Assembly (NCBI GenBank): GCA_963580455.1
Contig: OY756958.1
Location: 8,506,501 to 8,570,500, forward strand
DNA from: Euonymus europaeus
Lineage: Eukaryota; Streptophyta; Magnoliopsida; Celastrales; Celastraceae
DNA: 64,000 nt
Reading direction: 5' to 3'
The notes beneath the pieces are model-generated. The model did not search any database and had not been told where the DNA came from. It saw only the letters and a list, made by a program, of their open reading frames with translations. Numbering within the stretch: position 1 is the stretch's first letter; every line of letters begins with the position of its first letter. The translations under genes and the position numbers were made by a program. Positions 9,700 through 20,999 of this stretch are shown here, one piece after another.

Positions 9700-11280
9700 G
9701 TACACCGAGCAACTTTTATGGTCCGAAGTTTTCAACCCTCTCTATGGAGTAGCTTTTAGCGGTTTTGTCGATTTGTAATTGATAGTTGGTGTTTTGGCAT
9801 CGAAATAATCAAGGAAGCTTATACTCGTAAAATTTGACATAAAAGAACAACAAAAAGTGTACACCGAGCAACATTGATAGTCCGAAGTTGCTCAACTCAC
9901 TCTATGGAGGAGCTTTAAACGGTTTTGTCCTTTTGTCATAGAAAGTTGGGTTTTTGGCATCGAAATAATCTAGGAAGCTTATACTCGTAAAATTTGACAT
10001 AGAATAACAATAAAAAGTGTACACCGAGCAACTTTGATTGTTCGATGTAGCACAACTCACTCTATGGAGGAGCTTTAAACGGTTTTGTCCATTTGTCATA
10101 GAAAGTTGGGGTTTTGGAATCGAACTAATCTTGGAAGCTTATACACGTAAAATTTGACATAGAAGAACAATAAAAAGTGTACACCGAGCAACTTTGATAG
10201 TCCGAAGTTGCACAACTCACTCTATGGAGGAGCTTTTAATGTTTTTGTCCATTTAATATAGAAAGTTGGGTTTTGGCATCGAAATAATCTAGGATGCTTA
10301 TAGTCGTAAAATTTGACATAGAAGAACAATAAAAAGTGTACACCGAGCAACGTTTATGGTCCGAAGTTGCTCAACTCTCTCTATGGAGGAGCTGTTAACG
10401 TTTTTGTCCATTTGTCTTGTAAAGTTGGTGTTTTCACATCGAAATAATCTAGGAAGCTTATACTCGTAAAATTTAACATAGAAGAACAACAAAAAGTGTA
10501 CACCGAGCAACTTTGATAGTCCGAAGTTGATCAACTCACTCTATGGAGGAGCTTTAAACGGTTTTGTCCTTTTGTCATAGAAAGTTGGGTTTTTGGCGTC
10601 AAAATAATCTAGGAAGCTTATACTCGTAAAATTTGAGATAGAAGAACAATAAAAAGTGTACACCGACCAACTTTGATAGTCCGAAGTTTCACAACTCTCT
10701 CTATGGAGGAGCTTTTACCTTTTTTGTCCATTTGTCTTGTAAAGTTGGTGTTTTTACATCGAAATAATCTAGGAAGCTTATACTCGTAAAATTTGACATA
10801 GAAGAACAATAAAAAGTTTACACCGAGCAACTTTGATAGTCCGAAGTTGCACAACTCACTCTATGGAGGAGCTTTTAATGTTGAAAGTTGGGGTTTTGGA
10901 ATCGAAATAATCTAGGAAGCTTATACTCGTAAAATTTGACATAGAAGAACAATAAAAAGTGTACATCGAGCAACTTTGATAGTCCGAAGTTGCACAACTC
11001 TCTCTATGGAGGAGATTTTAACGTTTTTGTCCATTTGTCATAGAAAGTTGGGGTTTTGGCATCGAAATAATCTAGGATGCTTATAGTCATAAAATTTGAC
11101 ATAGAAGAACGATAAAAAGTAAACACCGAGCAACTTTTATGGTCCAAAGTTGCTCAACTCTCTCTATGGAGTAGCTTTAAACGGTTTTGTCCATTTGTCG
11201 TAGAAAGTTGGGGTTTTGGAATCGAAATAATATAGGAAGCTTATACTCGTAAAATTTGACATAGAATAACAATAAAAAGT
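9700..11280 (+). repeat. 10-monomer HOR (R), copy 1, 1581 bp
   Basis: The unit starts at the GTTTTCAACCC monomer. It holds ten monomers: two of 159 bp, one of 143 bp and seven of 160 bp, which sums to 1581. Ordered markers are GTTTTCAACCC, CAACATTGATAG, GTTCGATGTAGC, CCATTTAATATAG, CAACGTTTATGG, GTTGATCAACTC, GACCAACTTTGATAG, AACGTTGAAAG, GTACATCGAGC and TAAACACCGAGC. Confidence 0.93.
10818..10960 (+). repeat. 143-bp deletion monomer (type example)
   Basis: In this monomer the stretch between AACGTT and GAAAGTTGGGG, normally TTTGTCCATTTGTCATA, is absent (17 bp); here the left edge reads AATGTT. The deleted stretch contains TTTGTC twice. The same deletion with the same edges occurs in the R 10-monomer HOR, the S HOR (two per 20-monomer unit), the 303-bp dimer and the 7-monomer HOR. 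I did not see it in the 4-monomer array at 46655 or in the 12-monomer array. It is best explained by one event that was later spread. Confidence 0.92.
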
Positions 11281-12861
11281 GTACACCGAGCAAGTTTTAT
11301 GGTCCGAAGTTTTCAACCCTCTCTATGGAGTAGCATTTAGCGGTTTTGTCGATTTGTCATTGATAGTTGGTGTTTTGGCATCGAAATAATCAAGGAAGCT
11401 TATACTCGTAAAATTTGACATAGAAGAACAACAAAAAGTGTACACCGAGCAACATTGATAGTCCGAAGTTGCTCAACTCACTCTATGGAGGAGCTTTAAA
11501 CGGTTTTGTCCTTTTGTCAGAGAAAGTTGGGTTTTTGGCATCAAAATAATCTAGGAAGCTTATACTCGTAAAATTTGACATAGAATAACAATAAAAAGTG
11601 TACACCGAGCAACTTTGATTGTTCGATGTAGCACAACTCACTCTATGGAGGAGCTTTAAACGGTTTTGTCCATTTGTCATAGAAAGTTGGGGTTTTGGAA
11701 TCGAACTAATCTTGGAAGCTTATACACGTAAAATTTGACATAGAAGAACAATAAAAAGTGTACACCGAGCAACTTTGATAGTCCGTAGTTGCACAACTCA
11801 CTCTACGGAGGAGCTTTTAATGTTTTTGTCCATTTAATATAGAAAGTTGGGTTTTGGCATCGAAATAATCTAGGATGCTTATAGTCGTAAAATTTGACAT
11901 AGAAGAACAATAAAAAGTGTACACCGAGCAACTTTTATGGTCCGAAGTTGCTCAACTCTCTCTATGGAGGAGCTGTTAACGTTTTTGTCCATTTGTCTTG
12001 TAAAGTTGGTGTTTTCACATCGAAATAATCTAGGAAGCTTATACTCGTAAAATTTAACATAGAAGAACAACAAAAAGTGTACAACGAGCAACTTTGATAG
12101 TCCGAAGTTGATCAACTCACTCTATGGAGGAGCTTTAAACGGTTTTGTCCTTTTGTCATAGAAAGTTGGGTTTTTGGCGTCGAAATAATCTAGGAAGCTT
12201 ATACTCGTAAAATTTGAGATAGAAGAACAATAAAAAGTATACACCGACCAACTTTGATAGTCCGAAGTTTCACAACTCTCTCTATGGAGGAGCTTTTATC
12301 TTTTTTGTCCATTTGTCTTGTAAAGTTGGTGTTTTTACATCGAAATAATCTAGGAAGCTTATACTCGTAAAATTTGACATAGAAGAACAATAAAAAGTGT
12401 ACACCGAGCAACTTTGATAGTCCGAAGTTGCACAACTCACTCTATGGAGGAGCTTTTAACGTTGAAAGTTGGGGTTTTGGAATCGAAATAATCTAGGAAG
12501 CTTATACTCGTAAAATTTGACATAGAAGAACAATAAAAAGTGTACATCGAGCAACTTTGATAGTCCGAAGTTGCACAACTCTCTCTATGGAGGAGCTTTT
12601 AACGTTTTTGTCCATTTGTCATAGAAGGTTGGGGTTTTGGCATCGAAATAATCTAGGATGCTTATAGTCATAAAATTTGACATAGAAGAACAATAAAAAG
12701 TAAACACCGAGCAACTTTTATGGTCCAAAGTTGCTCAACTCTCTCTATGGAGTAGCTTTAAACGGTTTTGTCCATTTGTCGTAGAAAGTTGGGGTTTTGG
12801 AATCGAAATAATATAGGAAGCTTATACTCGTAAAATTTGACATAGAATAACAATAAAAAGT
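11281..12861 (+). repeat. 10-monomer HOR (R), copy 2, 1581 bp
   Basis: It has the same ten-monomer order and exactly the same length as copy 1, with scattered substitutions, such as GTCAGAGAAAG near 11517 and CAAGTTTTATGG in its first monomer. The 143-bp monomer is kept at the same position. Confidence 0.93.
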
Positions 12862-14442
12862 GTACACCGAGCAACTTTTATGGTCCGAAGTTTTCAACCC
12901 TCTCTATGGAGTAGCTTTTAGCGGTTTTGTCGATTTGTCATTGATAGTTGGTGTTTTGGCATCGAAATAATCAAGGAAGCTTATACTCGTAAAATTTGAC
13001 ATAGAATAACAATAAAAAGTGTACACCGAGCAACATTGATAGTCCGAAGTTGCTCAACTCACTCTATGGAGGAGCTTTAAACGGTTTTGTCCTTTTGTCA
13101 TAGAAAGTTGGGTTTTTGGCATCGAAATAATCTAGGAAGCTTATACTCGTAAAATTTGACATAGAATAACAATAAAAAGTGTACACCGAGCAACTTTGAT
13201 TGTCCGATGTAGCACAACTCACTCTATGGAAGAGCTTTAAACGGTTTTGTCCATTTGTCATAGAAAGTTGGGGTTTTGGAATCGAACTAATCTTGGAAGC
13301 TTATACACGTAAAATTTGACATAGAAGAACAATAAAAAGTGTACACCGAGCAACTTTGATAGTCCGAAGTTGCACAACTCACTCTATGGAGGAGCTTTTA
13401 ATGTTTTTGTCCATTTAATATAGAAAGTTGGGTTTTGGCATCGAAATAATCTAGGATGCTTATAGTCGTAAAATTTGACATAGAAGAACAATAAAAAGTG
13501 TACACCGAGCAACTTTTATTGTCCGAAGTTGCTCAACTCTCTCTATGGAGGAGCTTTTAACGTTTTTGTCCATTTGTCTTGTAAAGTTGGTGTTTTCACA
13601 TCGAAATAATCTAGGAAGCTTATACTCGTAAAATTTAACATAGAAGAACAACAAAAAGTGTACACCGAGCAACTTTGATAGTCCGAAGTTGATCAACTCA
13701 CTCTATGGAGGAGCTTTAAACGGTTTTGTCCTTTTGTCATAGAAAGTTGGGTTTTTGGCGTCGAAATAATCTAGGAAGCTTATACTCGTAAAATTTGAGA
13801 TAGAAGAACAATAAAAAGTGTACATCGAGCAACTTTGATAGTCCGAAGTTTCACAACTCTCTCTATGGAGGAGCTTTTAACGTTTTTTTCCATTTGTCAT
13901 AGAAAGTTGGGGTTTTGGCATCGAAATAATCTAGGATGCTTATAGTCATAAAATTTGACATAGAAGAACAATAAAAAGTGTACACAGAGCAACTTTGATA
14001 GTCCGAAGTTGCACAACTCACTCTATGGAGGAGCTTTTAACGTTGAAAGTTGGGGTTTTGGAATCGAAATAATCTAGGAAGCTTATACTCGTAAAATTTG
14101 ACATAGAAGAACAATAAAAATTGTACACCGAGCAACTTTGATAGTCCGAAGTTGCACAACTCTCTCTATGGAGGAGCTTTTAACGTTTTTGTCCATTTGT
14201 CATAGAAAGTTGGGGTTTTGGCATCGAAATAATCTAGGATGCTTATAGTCATAAAATTTGACATAGAAGAACAATAAAAAGTAAACACCGAGCAACTTTT
14301 ATGGTCCAAAGTTGCTCAACTCTCTCTATGGAGTAGCTTTAAACGGTTTTGTCCATTTGTTGTAGAAAGTTGGGGTTTTGGAATCGAAATAATATAGGAA
14401 GCTTATACTCGTAAAATTTGACATAAAATAACAATAAAAAGT
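12862..14442 (+). repeat. 10-monomer HOR (R), copy 3, 1581 bp
   Basis: It has the same length and order. Monomers 7 and 8 differ from copies 1 and 2: monomer 7 has GTACATCGAGC and GTTTTTTTCC, and monomer 8 has GTACACAGAGC. These match the R sequence near 321-481 and 27696-27857, suggesting local gene conversion without any length change. Confidence 0.92.
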
Positions 14443-15880
14443 GTACACCGAGCAACTTTTATGGTCCGAAGTTTTCAACCCTCTCTATGGAGTAGCTTTT
14501 AGCGGTTTTGTCGATTTGTCATTGATAGTTGGTGTTTTGGCATCGAAATAATCAAGGAAGCTTATACTCGTAAAATTTGACATAGAAGAACAACAAAAAG
14601 TGTACACCGAGCAACATTGATAGTCCGAAGTTGCTCAACTCACTCTATGGAGGAGCTTTAAACGGTTTTGTCCTTTTGTCATAGAAAGTTGGCTTTTTGG
14701 CATCGAAATAATCTAGGAAGCTTATACTCGTAAAATTTGACATAGAATAACAATAAAAAGTGTACACCGAGCAACTTTGACTGTTCGATGTAGCACAACT
14801 CACTCTATGGAGGAGCTTTAAACGGTTTTGTCCATTTGTCATAGAAAGTTGGGGTTTTGGAATCGAACTAATCTTGGAAGCTTATACACGTAAAATTTGA
14901 CATAGAAGAACAACAAAAAGTGTACACCGAGCAACTTTGATAGTCCGAAGTTGCACAACTCACTCTATGGAGGAGCTTTTAATGTTTTTGTCCATTTGTC
15001 ATAGAAAGTTGGGTTTTGGCATCGAAATAATCTAGGATGCTTATAGTCGTAAAATTTGACATAGAAGAACAATAAAAAGTGTACACCGAGCAACTTTTAT
15101 GGTCCGAAGTTGCTCAACTCTCTCTATGGAGGAGCTTTTAACGTTTTTGTCCATTTGTCTTGTAAAGTTGGTGTTTTCCCATCGAAATAATCTAGGAAGC
15201 TTATACTCGTAAAATTTAACATAGAAGAACAACAAAAAGTGTACACCGAGCAACTTTGATAGTCCGAAGTTGATCAACTCACTCTATGGAGGAGCTTTAA
15301 ACGGTTTTGTCCATTTTTCATAGAAAGTTGGGGTTTTGGCATCGAAATAATCGAGGATGCTTATAGTCATAAAATTTGACATAGAAGAACAATAAAATGT
15401 GTACACAGAGCAACTTTGATAGTCCGAAGTTGCACAACTCTCTCTATGGAGGAGCTTTTAATATTTTTGTCCATTTGTCGTAGAAAGTTCGGGTTTTGGC
15501 ATCAAAATAATCCACAAAGCATATACTCGTAAAATTTGACATAGAAGAACAATAAAAAGTGTACACCGAGCGACTTTGTTGATTAGAAGTTGCTCAACTC
15601 TCTCTATGGAGGAGCTTTCAACGTTTTTGTCCATTTGTCTTGTAAATTTGGTGTTTTCAAATCGAAATAATCTAGGAAGCTTATACTCGTAAAATTTGAC
15701 ATAGAAGAACAACAAAAAGTGTATACCGAGCAACTTTGATAGTCCGAATTTGGTCAACTTACTCTATGGAGGAGCTTTAAACGGTTTTGTCCATTTGTCC
15801 TAGAAAGTTGGGGCTTTGGCATCGAAATAATCTAGGAAGCTTATACTCCTAAAATTTGACGTAGAAGAACAATAAAAAGT
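14443..15880 (+). repeat. 10-monomer HOR (R), partial copy 4 and exit
   Basis: The first six monomers follow the HOR order (starts 14443, 14602, 14762, 14922, 15081, 15241). From 15401 they change to GTACACAGAGC, GAGCGACTTTGTTGATTAG and GTCCGAATTTGG monomers that lead into the P block. The same exit series is seen before the P blocks at 3962 and 28337. Confidence 0.88.
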
Positions 15881-17320
15881 GTTCAACGAGCAACTTCGAT
15901 AGTCCGAAGTTGCACAACTCTCTCTATGAAGGAGCTTTAAACGGTTTCGTCCACTTGTCCTACAAAGTTGGGGTTTTGGCATCGAAATAATCTAGGATGC
16001 TTATACTCCTAAAATTTGACGTAGAAGAACAATAAAAAGTGTTCAACGAGCAACTTCGATAGTCCGAAGTTACACAACTCTCTCTATGAAGGAGCTTTAA
16101 ACGGTTTCGTCCATTTGTCCTACAAAGTTGGGGTTTTGGCATCGAAATAATCTAGGATGCTTATAGTCATAAAATTTGACATAGAAGAACAATAAAAAGT
16201 GTACAACGAGCAACTTTGATAGTCTGAAGTTGCACAACTCTCTCTATGGAGGAGCTTTAAACGGTTTCGTCCATTTGTCCTACAAAGTTGGGGTTTTGGC
16301 ATCGAAATAATCTTGGATGCTTATAGTCATAAAATTTGACATAGAAGAACAATAAAAAGTGTACAACGAGCAACTTTGATAGTCTGAAGTTGCACAACTC
16401 TTTCTATGGAGGAGCTTTAAACGGTTTCGTCCATTTGTCATACAAAGTTGGGGTTTTGGCATCGAAATAATCTAGGGTGCTTATAGTCATAAAATTTGAC
16501 ATAGAAGAACAATAAAAATTGTACACCGAGCAACTTTGATAGTCCGAAGTTGCACAACTCACTCTATGGAGGAGCTTTAAACGGTTTTCTCCATTTGTCC
16601 TAGAAAGTTGGGGCTTTGGCATAGAAATAATCTAGGAAGCTTATACTCCTAAAATTTGACGTAGAAGAACAATAAAAAGTGTACACCGAGCAACTTCGAT
16701 AGTCCGAAGTTGCACAACTCTCTCTATGAAGGAGCTTTAAACGGTTTCGTCCATTTGTCCTACAAAGTTGGGGTTTTGGCATCGAAATAATCTAGGATGC
16801 TTATACTCCTAAAATTTGACGTAGAAGAACAATAAAAAGTGTTCAACGAGCAACCTCGATAGTCCGAAGTTACACAACTCTCTCTATGAAGGAGCTTTAA
16901 ACGGTTTCGTCCATTTGTCCTACAAAGTTGGGGTTTTGGCATCGAAATAATCTAGGATGCTTATAGTCATAAAATTTGACATAGAAGAACAATAAAAAGT
17001 GTACAACGAGCAACTTTGATAGTCTGAAGTTGCACAACTCTCTCTATGGAGGAGCTTTAAACGGTTTCGTCCATTTGTCCTACAAAGTTGGGGTTTTGGC
17101 ATCGAAATAATCTAGGATGCTTATAGTCATAAAATTTGACATAGAAGAACAATAAAAAGTGTACAACGAGCAACTTTGATAGTCTGAAGTTGCACAACTC
17201 TTTCTATGGAGGAGCTTTAAACGGTTTCGTCCATTTGTCATACAAAGTTGGGGTTTTGGCATCGAAATAATCTAGGATGCTTATAGTCATAAAATTTGAC
17301 ATAGAAGAACAATAAAAAGT
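15881..17320 (+). repeat. P-type block with a 5-monomer (800-bp) HOR
   Basis: The variant order from 15881 repeats from 16681 (offset 800 bp). Examples are monomers with GTTACACAAC at 16041 and 16841, and GTACAACGAGC with GTCTGAAG at 16201, 16361, 17001 and 17161. The second copy has four monomers before Q-type sequence begins at 17321. A further copy of this 5-monomer order lies near 19721. Confidence 0.86.
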
Positions 17321-20300
17321 GTACAATGAGCAACTTTGATGGTCCGGAATTGCTCAACTCTCACTATGAAGTAGCTTTTAACGGTTTTGCACATTTCTTA
17401 TTGGTAGTTGGGGTTTTGGCATCGAAATAATCTAGGATGCTTATAGTCATAAAATTTGACATAGAAGAACAATAAAAAGTGTACAACGAGCAACTTCGAT
17501 AGTCCGAAGTTGCACAACTCTCTCTATGAGGGAGCTTTTAACGGTTTCATCCATTTGCCTTACAAAGTTGGGGTTTTGGAATCGAAATAATCTAGGATGC
17601 TTATAGTCATAAAATTTGACATAAAAGAACAAGAAAAAGTGTACACCGAGCAACTTTGATAGTCCGAAGTTGCACAACTCTCTCTATTGAGGAGCTTTAA
17701 ACGGTTTTGTCCATTTGTCATAGAAAGTTGGGGTTTTGGGATCGAAATAATCTAGGAAGCTTATACTCGTAAAATTTGACATAGAAGAACAACAAAAAGT
17801 GTACACCGAGCCACTTTGATAGTCCGAAGTTGCTCAACTCACTCTATGGAGGAGCTTTAAACGGTTTTGTCCATTTGTCATAGAAAGTTGGGGTTTTGGC
17901 ATCGAAATAATCTAGGATGCTTATAGTCGTAAAATTTGACATAGAAGAACAATAAAATGTGTACACCGAGCAACTTTGATAGTCCGAAGTTGCTCAACTC
18001 ACTCTATCGAGGAGCTTTAAACGTTTTTTTCCATTTGTCATAGAAAGTTGGGGTTTTGACATCTAAATAATCTAGGAAGCTTATACTCATAAAATTTGAC
18101 GTTGAAGAACAATAAAAAGTTTACAACGAGCAACTTTGATAGTTTGAAGTTGCTCAACTCACTCTATGGAGGAGCTTTAAACGGTTTTGTCCATTTGTCC
18201 TAGAAAATTGGGGTTTTGCCATCGAAATAATCTAAGAAGCTTATACTCGTAAAATTTGACGTAGAAGAACAATAAAAAATGTACAACGAGCAACTTTGAT
18301 GGTCTGGAATTGCTCAACTCACTATGAAGTAGCTTTTAATGGTTTTGCCCATTTTTTATTGATAGTTTGGGTTTTGACATCAAACTAATCCAGCAAGCAT
18401 ATTCTCGTAAAATTTGACATAGAAGAACAATAAAAAGTGTACACCGAGCAACTTTGATAGTCCGAAGTTGCACAACTCTATCTATGGAAAAGCTTTTAAT
18501 GTTTTTGTGCATTTGTCATAGAAAGTTGGGATTTTGGCATCGAAATTATCTAGGATGCTTATAGTCGTAAAATTTGACATAGAAGAACAATAAAAAGTGT
18601 ACACCGAGCAAAGTTTATGGTCCGAAGTTGCTCAACTCTCTCTATGGAGTAGCTTTAAACGGTTTTGTTTATTTGTCATAGATAGTTGTGGTTTTGGAAT
18701 CGAAATAATCTAGGAAGCTTATACTCGTAAAATTTGACAAAGAAGAACAATAAAAAGTGTACACCGAGCAACTTTGATAGTCCGAAGTTGCTCAACTCAC
18801 TTTATGGAGGAGCTTTAAACGGTTTTGTCCATTTGTCATAGAAAGTTGGGGTTTTGGAATCAAAATAATCTAGGATGCTTATAGTCATAAAATTTGACAT
18901 AGAATAACAATAAAAAGTGTACACCGAGCAATTTTGATAGTCCGAAGTTGCACAACTCTCTCTATGGAGGAGCTTCTAACGTTTTTGTCCATTTCTCTTG
19001 TAAAGTTGTTGTTTTCACATTGAAATAATCTTGGAGGCTTATGCTCGTAAAATTTGACATAGAATAACAATAAAAAGTGTACACCGAGCAACTTTGATAG
19101 TCCGAAGTTGCGCAACTCTCTCTATGGAGGAGCTTTAAACGGTTTCGTCCATTTGTCCTACAAAGTTGGGGTTTTAGCATCGAAATAATCAGGATGCTTA
19201 TAGTCATAAAATTTGACATAGAAGAACAATAAAAAGTGTACAACGAGCAACTTTGATAGTCTGAAGTTGCACAACTCTCTCTATGGAGGAGCTTTAAACG
19301 GTTTGGTCCATTTGTCCTACAAAGTTGGGGTTTTGTCATCGAAATAATCTAGGATGCTTATAGTCATAAAATTTGACATAGAAGAACAATAAAAAGTGTA
19401 CAACGAGCAACTTTGATAGTCTGAAGTTGCACAACTCTTTCTATGGAGGAGCTTTAAACGGTTACGTCCATTTGTCATACAAAGTTGGGGTTTTGGCATC
19501 GAAATAATCTAGGATGCTTATAGTCATAAAATTTGACATAGAAGAACAATAAAAATTGTACACCGAGCAACTTTGATAGTCCGAAGTTGCACAACTCACT
19601 CTATGGAGGAGCTTTAAACGGTTTTGTCCATTTGTCCTAGAAAGTTGGGGCTTTGGCATCGAAATAATCTAGGAAGCTTATACTCCTAAAATTTGACGTA
19701 GAAGAACAATAAAAAAGTGTACACCGAGCAACTTCGATAGTCCGAAGTTGCACAACTCTCTCTATGAAGGAGCTTTAAACGGTTTCGTCCATTTGTCCTA
19801 CAAAGTTGGGGTTTTGGCATCGAAATAATCTAGGATGCTTATACTCCTAAAATTTGACGTAGAAGAACAATAAAAAGTGTTCAACGAGCAACCTCGATAG
19901 TCCGAAGTTACACAACTCTCTCTATGAAGGAGCTTTAAACGGTTTCGTCCATTTGTCCTACAAAGTTGGGGTTTTGGCATCGAAATAATCTAGGATGCTT
20001 ATAGTCATAAAATTTGACATAGAAGAACAATAAAAAGTGTACAACGAGCAACTTTGATAGTCTGAAGTTGCACAACTCTCTCTATGGAGGAGCTTTAAAC
20101 GGTTTCGTCCATTTGTCCTACAAAGTTGGGGTTTTGGCATCGAAATAATCTAGGATGCTTATAGTCATAAAATTTGACATAGAAGAACAATAAAAAGTGT
20201 ACAACGAGCAACTTTGATAGTCTGAAGTTGCACAACTCTTTCTATGGAGGAGCTTTAAACGGTTTCGTCCATTTGTCATACAAAGTTGGGGTTTTGGCAT

Positions 20301-20999
20301 CGAAATAATCTAGGGTGCTTATAGTCATAAAATTTGACATAGAAGAACAATAAAAATTGTACACCGAGCAACTTTGATAGTCCGAAGTTGCACAACTCAC
20401 TCTATGGAGGAGCTTTAAACGGTTTTGTCCATTTGTCCTAGAAAGTTGGGGCTTTGGCATCGAAATAATCTAGGAAGCTTATACTCCTAAAATTTGACGT
20501 AGAAGAACAATAAAAAAGTGTACACCGAGCAACTTTGATAGTCCGAATTTGCTCAACTCGCTCTATGGAGGAGCTTTAAAAGGTTTTGTCCATTTGTCCT
20601 AGAAAGTTGGGGCTTTGGCATCGAAATAATCTAGGAAGCTTATACTCCTAAAATTTGACGTAGAAGAACAATAAAAAGTGTTCAACGAGCAACTTCGATA
20701 GTCCGAAGTTGCACAACTCTCACTATGAAGGAGCTTTAAACGGTTTCGTCCATTTGTCCTACAAAGTTGGGGTTTTGGCATCGAAATAATCTAGGATGCT
20801 TATAGTCATAAAATTTGACATAGAAGGACAATAAAAAGTGTACAACGAGCAACTTTGATAGTCTGAAGTTGCACAACTCTCTCTATGGAGGAGCTTTAAA
20901 CGGTTACGTCCATTTGTCATACAAAGTTGGTGTTTTGGCATCGCAATAATCTAGGATGCTTATAGTCATAAAATTTGACATAGAAGAACAATAAAAAGT
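17321..20999 (+). repeat. 23-monomer Q+P unit, copy 1, 3679 bp
   Basis: It starts at the GTACAATGAGC/GGAATTGCTC monomer. It runs through Q monomers (17321-19078), including the 158-bp ACTATGAAGTAGC monomer near 18281, and then P monomers (19079-20999). The next unit starts 3679 bp later with the same monomer, and internal markers keep an offset of 3678-3679. One P monomer near 19189 has lost bases in ATAATCAGGATGC. Confidence 0.88.

Noticed and set aside
18962..19339. Longest open reading frame (125 codons, minus strand) and more than a hundred similar 60-107 codon frames
   Set aside because: They recur with the satellite period, overlap one another in different frames, and follow the HOR order. 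Because 160 is not a multiple of three, the frame shifts at every monomer. No start context, domain or codon pattern supports coding. They are open by chance of a stop-poor strand.
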